From Cupriavidus cauae (GTDB taxonomy: Bacteria; Pseudomonadota; Gammaproteobacteria; Burkholderiales; Burkholderiaceae), in the NCBI RefSeq assembly GCF_008632125.1, contig NZ_VWRN01000073.1, positions 1-64,000 on the forward strand: a stretch of DNA of 64,000 bases, given 5' to 3'. This document shows, piece after piece, positions 7,207 through 15,206 of the stretch. The notes under the pieces were generated by a model. That model saw nothing but the letters and a program-made list of their open reading frames with translations, had not been told where the DNA came from and ran no database searches. The translations under genes and the position numbers were made by a program. Numbering within the stretch: the stretch's first letter is position 1; the number at the start of each line of letters is the position of its first letter.

Positions 7207-8785
7207 CGCCGTCTCCCGGCGGCACGACATCTTCCGCCATCACGTCGAAGCGCAGATGCGAGACCGGTGGCCCCGCCAGCGGCGTGCGGCTGCGTTCGAC
7301 CCACAGCACCGGGCGGCCCTCCGTATCGCGCGCCAGCCGCGCACGGCGGCGCAGCGAGACGCCGCTGCTGGCGATCGCCTCGGGCGCGATCTCGTGGCCG
7401 CGTCCGAAGCCGGGCCCCGACGGCCCGCCGATCAGCCGCGATGCCGGACCGGGCCGCACGCGCGGCAGCACGCCACCGAGATCGGCCACCAGCCCCTGCT
7501 GCCAGTCACCGTAGCGTCCGTCGGGGCCGGTACGCCGATACGGATGCCAGTGCGCGGGCAGGGTGTTTGACGGCAGATAGCGGAACTGGCGGGTACCGGT
7601 GCGCGTGGTCTCGCGTGCGGCCGCCTCGCTGGTGTCGTCGGCCAGCAGCACGCAACCGTCGGCGCGCAGCTCCACCGCCCAGGCCACGTTGGCGTCCTCG
7701 TCGATGCCGAGCGAGACGTCGTCCAGCCAGGGGCCGGCATGCGGCGCCACCGCGACGGGCCAGATCAGCAGCGCGCCCGCTTCCATGCCGGTGGTGCGGA
7801 ACAGCGACCAGGCCTGCGGGCCGTCCACCGGGGGCGGCGCCAGCGTCCACGTATCGTCGAAGCTGTCGTGCACCACCGTGTCGCGCAGCGTCACCAGCAT
7901 GCCGGACGAGGGCGGCCGCTCGCCGCCGGCACTCGGCGGTGGCTCCGGCACCGGAAACCAGAACCAGTCGTCGGCATGGGCCAGCGCCACATCGAGCAGC
8001 AGCGCGGTGCCCAGATGCGAGCGGTCCGGCGAGAAGGCGCCCAGGTCCACGGCACCATCCTCGATCTGCCACCAGCGTGGATGCGGCGCGCCGGGGTAGG
8101 ACAGGCGGCTGACCAGCAGTTGCCGCGACGAGGTCATCGACGCCGACGTGCCGCCGTTCGTGCCGACATTGGTGCCGGCGTCCGCGCGCAGCACCGTACC
8201 GCCCGCGTCGGCGGAATACCAGTCGACGTCGCCGCCATCGTGATCGCGAATCTCCAGGCCGCGCGTGCCCGCGCTGAAGTGCGCATCGTGCGTCAGCTTG
8301 CGCGACGACCAGTTGTCGGCGGGCGGCGATGGCACCTCGTTCCACAGCGCATGGCCGGCGAGCAGGCCCGCGATAAAGATCGCGCGGCCGTCCAGTTCCT
8401 CCGACATGGCTTCGTAAGGCGGCGGCAGCGGACCGAGGCGCAAGGTCCGCAGGCGCTGCGGCGGCAGCGCAGGCAACAGCGGCGCGGCGGCGCGACCCAA
8501 CCGCACGCGCCGGCCGATGGTCCACCAGTCGCCGGGCTCGGCCTCGACCAGCGCCTCGGCCGGGATGCGGGCCGGATCGAGATCGGGCCGGCGCGGCGCA
8601 TAGCGAAAGGGCTCATGCGTGACGCTGACCGCCACCGCGATCGGGCTCGATACGTCTTCGCCCTGCAGCTCGCCGAGCTGCCATTGCCGCGTCAGGAACC
8701 AGACGGGATCGGCGACGCGTGCCCGCAGGCCGCGATGGAAGTCCGTCGGCGGGCTGAGCGGTTCGAGGCGGAAGTGCAGGGACAT
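7199..8785 (-). CDS. Protein of unknown function with the motif WFLTRQWQLGELQGED
   Basis: This is a 528-residue soluble protein without signal peptide or transmembrane helix. Near residues 27-45 it has VADPVWFLTRQWQLGELQGED. I recall the same kind of motif in functionally uncharacterised proteins of scattered bacteria, but I cannot attach a named domain to it. The middle is rich in Trp, Pro and Gly (WFWFPVPEP) and looks beta-rich; a low-complexity TNVGTNGGTSAS segment sits near 210-222. It is fourth in the minus-strand operon, 48 bases after the 1275-aa gene, and its stop overlaps the protease start. Its position suggests a structural or adaptor role in a complex with the other four products. 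The function is unknown. Confidence 0.8.
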   Translation of the reverse strand: MSLHFRLEPLSPPTDFHRGLRARVADPVWFLTRQWQLGELQGEDVSSPIAVAVSVTHEPFRYAPRRPDLDPARIPAEALVEAEPGDWWTIGRRVRLGRAAAPLLPALPPQRLRTLRLGPLPPPYEAMSEELDGRAIFIAGLLAGHALWNEVPSPPADNWSSRKLTHDAHFSAGTRGLEIRDHDGGDVDWYSADAGGTVLRADAGTNVGTNGGTSASMTSSRQLLVSRLSYPGAPHPRWWQIEDGAVDLGAFSPDRSHLGTALLLDVALAHADDWFWFPVPEPPPSAGGERPPSSGMLVTLRDTVVHDSFDDTWTLAPPPVDGPQAWSLFRTTGMEAGALLIWPVAVAPHAGPWLDDVSLGIDEDANVAWAVELRADGCVLLADDTSEAAARETTRTGTRQFRYLPSNTLPAHWHPYRRTGPDGRYGDWQQGLVADLGGVLPRVRPGPASRLIGGPSGPGFGRGHEIAPEAIASSGVSLRRRARLARDTEGRPVLWVERSRTPLAGPPVSHLRFDVMAEDVVPPGDGDG

Positions 8786-8833
8786 GGCGGTCTCGATGGG
8801 CTGTGAGCAGTCGTAGTGGAGGGAAGCGTGCGG

Positions 8834-11800
8834 TCAGGTCCAATGGCTCCAGAACATGTCCGGCAGGGACGACAGCGCCGCCGGCGTCGCGACCCGGCTG
8901 CCCGCCCGCGGACGGCAGGCGCGGGCACGCGCGAGCTGCCGCGTCTCCAGCACCAGTGCCGCCAGTTCCGCGTCGTTCAGGCGCCGGCTCGCGTCGGGCG
9001 GCACGGCCAGCAGCACCGCCTGCGGCGCGCGCGACTTCGGGCCGTTGAAACCGAAGGCCGCGCTGGTCGTGTGCCGGGTCGACGGGATCGCGTCCTGCCA
9101 GGCGTCGAGACCGGCGATCGCCACCGTCGCCATGCTGCCGGCGAGCGCGGCAGGGTCCGGCCCGTAGGCCACCACCACCGGCCCTGCAGGGCTCCACGGA
9201 TCGCCCGAGCCATCGGCGGTGCGTACGGCGGCGCGCCACGGCCGCGTTGCGGGATCGAGTTGCCAGGCCTCCAGGCTCGCCAGGCGCGGGCGCACGGCGG
9301 CGACGATCTCGAGCCATTCGCGGTCGGTGCGCGGGCGTCCTTCGTCGTCGCGCAACGCGGCGCGCAGCGGACCGACGGCGAGCGACGGCACCAGCGGCAG
9401 CACCGGCAGGCGGGCGTGGCCGACGAGGGCACGAATCGATTGCCGCAGGCCGCGCACGTTGTTGGCTTCGGCTTCGGCTTCCGGCGCGGCCGCCAGGCGG
9501 GTCTGCAAGCGCGCCAGCGCCTGCGCCAGCGGCTCGGCATCGTCGGCCCGCACGGCGCCCCAGGCGCGGCATTGCGCAAGGCACCATGCCACCGCGGCCG
9601 GGTCGTTCAGATCGGCAGCGGCAAGCGAGCCCAGCAGCGACGTCAGCCGGTTCCGCAGCGCGCTCAGGCGGCCCGCCAGATCGGCCACCATCGCGTCGCG
9701 CAATGGCGAGGCGGGCGCCGCGTCGTCGTCGCGGCCATCGATCGCACCGGGCAGCGGCGGATCGCTGTCGCCGCCGCCGAGCAGCTCGGCGAGGCGCGTG
9801 GCTCGGGCCAGCTTGTCGGCGCCTGTGCCGGAAGCGAATGGCAGCGACGCGTCGCGTTCGCCGCGCAGGCGCTGCGTCAATTCGTCCGGCGGCAGCGCGA
9901 ACGCCTCGATGCCATGCAGGCCGAGGTCGGCCAGGCTCACGGTATCGGCACCGATGGTCCAGGTCCAGCCGCTGGCAGCGCCCAGTTCCTGCTCGAGCAG
10001 GCTGGCAAACGCCGGATCGGCAAGCACGGCCGGGGGTGCGCCCGTCCCCGCGGCATTGCCCGGCGGCAGCACCGCCCACGCCGAGACACGCACGCTGGTG
10101 GCCTGCCGCGGCGTGCGCATGGCCCGCAGTTCGGGCGGCGGACCGAGGCCCGCCGCGGCCTCCATCGCCGCGTTGCCCAGGCCGCCATGGCCGGTGACCA
10201 GCGCATGGATGCCGTCGGTCACCAGCAGATCGGCATAGGTGTCGAGCGCCGCATCGCAGGTCGCCAGCGCTTCGCGCGCGCCGGCCGGCAGCGTCGGTGG
10301 CGGCGGATCGCCCGCCTGCGGCCGGAACAGCAGCCGCAGCACGCGCGCGCCGTCGCAGCAGCGCGTGCCGGCATGCGTGTCGCGCATCGGGTAGTCCTCG
10401 CGCAGCTTGCGCACGGTATCCCAGTCGCCGACGATGCGTTCGACCTCGAGGCCCAGCGCCTCATAGGGATGCACGCCGAGGCGGACACGCTCGGCCAGGC
10501 GCATGGCCGCGCGAACCCGGGCCGAATCGATCTCGATCTGCCAGCGCGTATCGCCTGGATGGCGAACCGCCGCATCGCGCAGCAGCGCGGCCGTCATCGC
10601 TTGCGCGTGCGACGGCGCGTGCAGCAGCCCGGCGGCGGTGGGGCCGGGCGGCAGGCCATGGCCGGGATTGGCCGCATCGTAGGGCGCCGGCGCATCGACC
10701 CAGCCGTATACGCCCAGCCGCCACGGCGCACGCGTGTCTTGCAATTCGCGCAGCCGTGAACAGGCAAGGCCCGTGATCCACGGATCCACGCGATGGCTGG
10801 CGGTATCCAGCGCGGCCAGCACGCAACTGAAGACGCCGTCGGGATCGTCGGCGTAGGCCCGCACCAGGCCGACCAGTGCCTCGATGCCGCGCAGACAGCG
10901 CTTGGCCACGCTGTGTGCGCCGGGATCGGCCGAAGCAAACAGGTCGTCCAGCTGCGGTTGCGACGGCGTCCCCGGGTAGCCGCGCCGCACCAGATCGATC
11001 AGCGCATCGGTGCCCGCCTGCATGGGCAAGGGCGTGTGCGGGTCGACGGGCTGGCCGTGGTCGATGGCCTCGCGCGCCTGGCCGACGCTGGCGCGCAGCA
11101 GGCACAGCGATTCGAAGATCAGATGGCCGAGCAGGCCGAGCTTGCGGTCCCAGCGGTACGGGAAAGCTTCGCTGTCTTCCTCCAGCAGCAGGCGCAGCGT
11201 GTCGGGGTTGTCGGCGTCGGCTTCCGGCGTGCTCGCCGGCAGATGCGCCTGCTCCGTGAAGGCGCCCAGCGGCGACAGCGGCGTCTTGCGGCCGGCCAGG
11301 CTCGATGCCGTCTCCCGCTCCCAGGCGCTCGGCTCGAGCGGCGGCAGGCCCCGCGTCGCACGGATCGCGTTGACCACCGGCAGCGGCGAGACGACGCGAA
11401 CGGCCCAGCGGCGCGTGGGCGTGTCTTCGCCCAGCAGATCGACGGCCCGCTGCGCGGACGCGCCCACCACGGTGCCAGGGTGGATCGCGGCATCCGCGGC
11501 GGCCGCATCGCGCCATGGGCCGGCCCAGTCGCGAATCTGTCCCGCCGTAATGTTTTGACCGGACCAGCCGGCAAGTACGGTGGCCGGCAGCAAACCGTAG
11601 GGCTGTGCGCCGACGCGGATCGCCGGATACGGCCCCTGCGGCGCGAGCCACGCCTGCGCCCATTCGGCCAGGCGCGCCTCGTCTTCGCCGGCGCCGATCA
11701 CATTGCGCAGCGCGTGGCCCCACAGCACGGGCCACAGCGCATTCACGACCAGCGGATCGTGTCCGCCGGTGTCGACGTCGCCGCCTTGCAGCTTGATCGG

Positions 11801-12661
11801 AACGGCATCCGGCCCGGCCAGCGCCTGCATCACGGCGGCGGACGCGCTGTCCGCAGCGGGCAGCGCATCGTCGATGCCTTCCCATGCGGCCGCATTGCCG
11901 CCGGGATTGCTGCCGGGGTTGCTGCCAGCGTCGGCGGTGGCCTCGCCGTCCACGGTATTGGTCGGGGTCCCAGGCCGCAGCACCGACAGCCGGCCCGTGA
12001 CGGCATGCATCGCGATCAGCGGTTCCGGGGAGACGTCGCCCATGCCGGCCACCACGATGGCATCGAGCGCCGGCGGCTGCGCGCCGGCCGGGAAGGGGAT
12101 CTCGATTGCCAGCCCGACCGCCTTGGCGATGTCGAAAGAGGTCCACCATGTCCGCGGCAGTTCGCCGGTGGCGGCGGGCGTCTCGAACGCGGTCAGACCG
12201 AGCTGTTCGGCAATCCGTTCGCGGTTCGGGTGCATCGTGCCGGCCAGCGTTGGGGCGCCGCCCTGGCCGGCCTCGACGAACCAGACATGGATCGCCGGCG
12301 GCAGGCCGTAAGGCTGATGCGTGTCGGGCCAGGCCGAGGGATCGCGCGGCTGGGCTGCGCCGCGATCCGCATGCGGCGCGGGCTCGGCCACGATGGCAAC
12401 GCTCCGCCGCAGCCACAGCGCGCGTTCGACGCCGAGCCGCGCGCACAGCATGCGCCATTGCATGCCGGCATCGAGCGGGAATTGGCGCAGCACGTCGTCG
12501 TAGAGGTCGAGCTCGGCCGGCGACGGCGCGATGGGCCGGCGCGCCATCGAGAACTCGTCGGGCCATGCGCGCAGCCGCAGCATCCAGCCGGGCCGGGTGC
12601 CGTCCGGCGCGTAGAAGCGGGTTTCGATGCGCAGGGGCGCCAATACTTCGACGGCGCTCAT
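8834..12661 (-). CDS. Very large protein of unknown function (1275 aa), operon gene 3
   Basis: I do not recognise a family. The start is ATG 12661, which overlaps the previous stop (ATGA) and follows GGAGCTGGC. Longer upstream extensions run through the preceding gene in a shadow frame and are rejected. The N-terminus (MSAVEVLAPLRIETRFYAP) begins a segment rich in PxxxxLRPWPDEF-like text, and the body alternates between hydrophilic, Ala/Arg-rich alpha-helical stretches (about 300-700 and 950-1150) and probable beta regions. No signal peptide or membrane span is visible. Codon use and GC resemble the flanking genes. The frame is intact over 3.8 kb, which argues for selection. It is probably a large scaffold or structural component together with the 848-aa neighbour. 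Confidence 0.8.
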   Translation of the reverse strand: MSAVEVLAPLRIETRFYAPDGTRPGWMLRLRAWPDEFSMARRPIAPSPAELDLYDDVLRQFPLDAGMQWRMLCARLGVERALWLRRSVAIVAEPAPHADRGAAQPRDPSAWPDTHQPYGLPPAIHVWFVEAGQGGAPTLAGTMHPNRERIAEQLGLTAFETPAATGELPRTWWTSFDIAKAVGLAIEIPFPAGAQPPALDAIVVAGMGDVSPEPLIAMHAVTGRLSVLRPGTPTNTVDGEATADAGSNPGSNPGGNAAAWEGIDDALPAADSASAAVMQALAGPDAVPIKLQGGDVDTGGHDPLVVNALWPVLWGHALRNVIGAGEDEARLAEWAQAWLAPQGPYPAIRVGAQPYGLLPATVLAGWSGQNITAGQIRDWAGPWRDAAAADAAIHPGTVVGASAQRAVDLLGEDTPTRRWAVRVVSPLPVVNAIRATRGLPPLEPSAWERETASSLAGRKTPLSPLGAFTEQAHLPASTPEADADNPDTLRLLLEEDSEAFPYRWDRKLGLLGHLIFESLCLLRASVGQAREAIDHGQPVDPHTPLPMQAGTDALIDLVRRGYPGTPSQPQLDDLFASADPGAHSVAKRCLRGIEALVGLVRAYADDPDGVFSCVLAALDTASHRVDPWITGLACSRLRELQDTRAPWRLGVYGWVDAPAPYDAANPGHGLPPGPTAAGLLHAPSHAQAMTAALLRDAAVRHPGDTRWQIEIDSARVRAAMRLAERVRLGVHPYEALGLEVERIVGDWDTVRKLREDYPMRDTHAGTRCCDGARVLRLLFRPQAGDPPPPTLPAGAREALATCDAALDTYADLLVTDGIHALVTGHGGLGNAAMEAAAGLGPPPELRAMRTPRQATSVRVSAWAVLPPGNAAGTGAPPAVLADPAFASLLEQELGAASGWTWTIGADTVSLADLGLHGIEAFALPPDELTQRLRGERDASLPFASGTGADKLARATRLAELLGGGDSDPPLPGAIDGRDDDAAPASPLRDAMVADLAGRLSALRNRLTSLLGSLAAADLNDPAAVAWCLAQCRAWGAVRADDAEPLAQALARLQTRLAAAPEAEAEANNVRGLRQSIRALVGHARLPVLPLVPSLAVGPLRAALRDDEGRPRTDREWLEIVAAVRPRLASLEAWQLDPATRPWRAAVRTADGSGDPWSPAGPVVVAYGPDPAALAGSMATVAIAGLDAWQDAIPSTRHTTSAAFGFNGPKSRAPQAVLLAVPPDASRRLNDAELAALVLETRQLARARACRPRAGSRVATPAALSSLPDMFWSHWT

Positions 12662-15204
12662 GCCAGCTCCAGCTTGCCGATCATCACGCGCACCGGTGGG
12701 GCAAAGGTCTGGAAGCCGTAGGCCGCGCCGTCGGCGACGGTGCCGGTGGGCCGGTCCTGATCGTCGTGCCAGCTGTAGAAGCGGTAGCCGGCGGGCGGCT
12801 CTTCCAATACCACCCAATAATTGGCCAGATCCGCCGGTGCCACGTTGAAGGCGAAGAACGCGACATCCGGGCCGATCCTGCCGGGGAAGGTCGGAAACTG
12901 CTTGCGCGACTCGTCGAGCGGCTGGTTCGCGGGTGGCACGGTCCAGTCGGCCTCGGCCCGGTACAGATACACCACCGTGTCCGGATAGCGCCGGAACAGC
13001 GGGGTCTTGAACAGCACCACCGCCTCGCTGGCTCGCGGGGCCGGCGTCAGCGCGGCGTTGCCCAATGGCTTATCGGCGGGCCAGTTGCGGATCGGATGGA
13101 TATCGAACTGGCCACCGGCGCGTTGCCAGAACTTGCGCAGCGGCGACCAGCGTGGAGCGATCGGGAAATTGCGCCAGCGCAGTTCGCCCAGCGCCTGCTG
13201 ATTGGCGCCGACCAGTACGCCTTCCACGAAAGCAGCGTGCGTGGCCAGGCCCACCACGCGGTCCTGCTGCAGATCGCCAATGCCGGGCAGCATCCAGTCG
13301 GGCGCGGCCTCATTGAGGAATTGCCAAAGCGGCAGATCCAGCTCGGGTTCGATTTCGACGGGGCCGACGTCGACGATGCCGGGCAGGGTGGCAAGCACGC
13401 GATTGACCACGGGCGGGCGCGCGGCGAAAGGGTCGACGGCATCGGCGACGCGTTGGCCCAGCAGGTCCAGGTCAACCGGCCGGCAACGGGGGCGGCTCGA
13501 CGCCAGCGTGTCGACCCATTGGCCCGTAGTTGGCTCGTCGATCAGCGTTGGCGGTTCGCGCACCGCACGAATGACCTTGTCCGGATCGACGCGGCCATCG
13601 GCGTCGGGCGTCAGCGCATCGAGCGCGGCGGCCAGCCGGTTCAGGTCCGTCGTCGTTTCGCTGTCCATCAGCAGCCCGAACATGTCGTCGGCCTGCCGCT
13701 CGTCATCGAAGGCGCGCCGGACCGCGTCCTTCAATATGGGGCCGGCATCCCCGCGCGGCTTGTGCCAGATCGCATCGGGATCGTCGGGCGCCACCGGGCA
13801 CGCGGCGGCCGCTTCGAGCAGCACGCGATGCGGAATGACGCCGTCGCGCGTCAACGCCGAGCGCGCAGGACCAGGACGCAGCGCACGCCGCGCTGCCGAG
13901 GACCAGATCGCCGGCACCATGCCGGGCGTGCGGCCGGTCAAGGCCGACGACACCGTTTGCTGCTCGTTGACCGGCATGCGCCCCAGCATCGCGCCGAGCA
14001 CCGCCAGCTTGTCGACGGGATCGGGCGGCAAATGGCGGAACCACAGCGAGCGCGAGACCTCGACCCCGAGCGCGACATTGCCGATGCGCTCGCGTGCGAT
14101 CGCCAGGTCGCCGGCACGTGCGGCGGCGGCCTTGGCGATGCGGTCCTGCCAGGCAATGGCCGCCCATGCGCCGAGACCGGCCGCGCCGCGATGGCGCGGA
14201 TCGGTATGAAACTGCGCGCTCCAGCCTGCGCTGGGCGCCGTGCCCGGCATCGTGAACGGCGCGTGGTAGCGCGGCGCGGTCAGCAGCCAGCGGCCCGGCG
14301 GCATGGGCGGCATCGCGGTGAGCGCGGCGGTTTCCGCGGCGAGCCAGGGCGCGACCGGGTCGGCCGGCGCGCCCACCATGCTGACCCGTTGCAGCGCGCC
14401 GCCCATCGAGAGGGCCACGATGGCAGGCTCGCCGGCAGCCGCCTGCCCGCGCCGCACGCAATGCAGCTTCGCGCGGCCGAAGTCCTCCTTCAGCTCGCCA
14501 TCGGCGGGCGCGCGCAGCCGCTTGGCGATCTCGCCGAAGTCGCCGCCTTCGCCGGTACGGAAGCCCCACCTGTCGTAGCACGTGACACGCACCGGCTGGC
14601 CCGCGACGACGGGCCACGCATCGCGCAGCGTGCCGTCGGGCTCGACCACGTAGGCGGGCACCAGGCAGGCGACATAGGCGCGTTGGGGCTCCAGTTTTAC
14701 GGGGCTCAGGATGCGGCTGTACCAGTCGCCGTCGACCTCATGCACATGCGCCCACTGGTGCGAGTCGCCGAGCGGGTGAGCGGCCTGCGTCTGCGGCGAC
14801 AGCGTGACGCGGCCATCGCGGCCCGGCACGACGTCGGTGGGCAGGCCCACCACCAGCACCAGCCATGGCCGGATCGCGGCGGGCAGGCGCGGATCGGGCG
14901 AATACCGCCACGGCAGGTCCAGCGTATCGGCGTGGCTGAATTCGACCAGCGCGCGCTTGGTGTTTTCCGCATCGGACGCGCCCGGGGGCGGATAGCGCCG
15001 GGTAATGGTCCCGGGCGCCAGCCGTTGCACATCGCCCGGCCCGAACAGCTCGTAGGGGGCGGGCGCGGTGATCGAGCGGGGCGTCCCGCTGAGGACGATT
15101 TCCTCCAGCGTCAGCGTGGCGCCGGCCTGCAGGCGTCCCGCCACCACGTTGCCGTTGGCGCCGTGGCGCAGCGCGGTGACCTGCCAGGAATGGAACTTGG
15201 CCAT
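12658..15204 (-). CDS. Large protein of unknown function (848 aa), operon gene 2
   Basis: ATG 15204 begins MAKFHSWQVTALRHGANGN only two bases after the stop of the DUF6603-type gene, so the two are translationally coupled; longer frames upstream are shadow. The protein is soluble, with no signal peptide or membrane helix. Near 90-130 it has DLPWRYSPDPRLPAAIRPWLVLVVG, a segment I recall from other uncharacterised large bacterial proteins. The N-terminal third looks beta-rich and the region 400-700 alpha-helical. At the C-terminus a compact domain (PVRVMIGKLELA at the end) may be beta-sandwich. No catalytic motif is recognised. Its stop overlaps the next start by ATGA. Confidence 0.8.
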   Translation of the reverse strand: MAKFHSWQVTALRHGANGNVVAGRLQAGATLTLEEIVLSGTPRSITAPAPYELFGPGDVQRLAPGTITRRYPPPGASDAENTKRALVEFSHADTLDLPWRYSPDPRLPAAIRPWLVLVVGLPTDVVPGRDGRVTLSPQTQAAHPLGDSHQWAHVHEVDGDWYSRILSPVKLEPQRAYVACLVPAYVVEPDGTLRDAWPVVAGQPVRVTCYDRWGFRTGEGGDFGEIAKRLRAPADGELKEDFGRAKLHCVRRGQAAAGEPAIVALSMGGALQRVSMVGAPADPVAPWLAAETAALTAMPPMPPGRWLLTAPRYHAPFTMPGTAPSAGWSAQFHTDPRHRGAAGLGAWAAIAWQDRIAKAAAARAGDLAIARERIGNVALGVEVSRSLWFRHLPPDPVDKLAVLGAMLGRMPVNEQQTVSSALTGRTPGMVPAIWSSAARRALRPGPARSALTRDGVIPHRVLLEAAAACPVAPDDPDAIWHKPRGDAGPILKDAVRRAFDDERQADDMFGLLMDSETTTDLNRLAAALDALTPDADGRVDPDKVIRAVREPPTLIDEPTTGQWVDTLASSRPRCRPVDLDLLGQRVADAVDPFAARPPVVNRVLATLPGIVDVGPVEIEPELDLPLWQFLNEAAPDWMLPGIGDLQQDRVVGLATHAAFVEGVLVGANQQALGELRWRNFPIAPRWSPLRKFWQRAGGQFDIHPIRNWPADKPLGNAALTPAPRASEAVVLFKTPLFRRYPDTVVYLYRAEADWTVPPANQPLDESRKQFPTFPGRIGPDVAFFAFNVAPADLANYWVVLEEPPAGYRFYSWHDDQDRPTGTVADGAAYGFQTFAPPVRVMIGKLELA

Positions 15205-15206
15205 GC

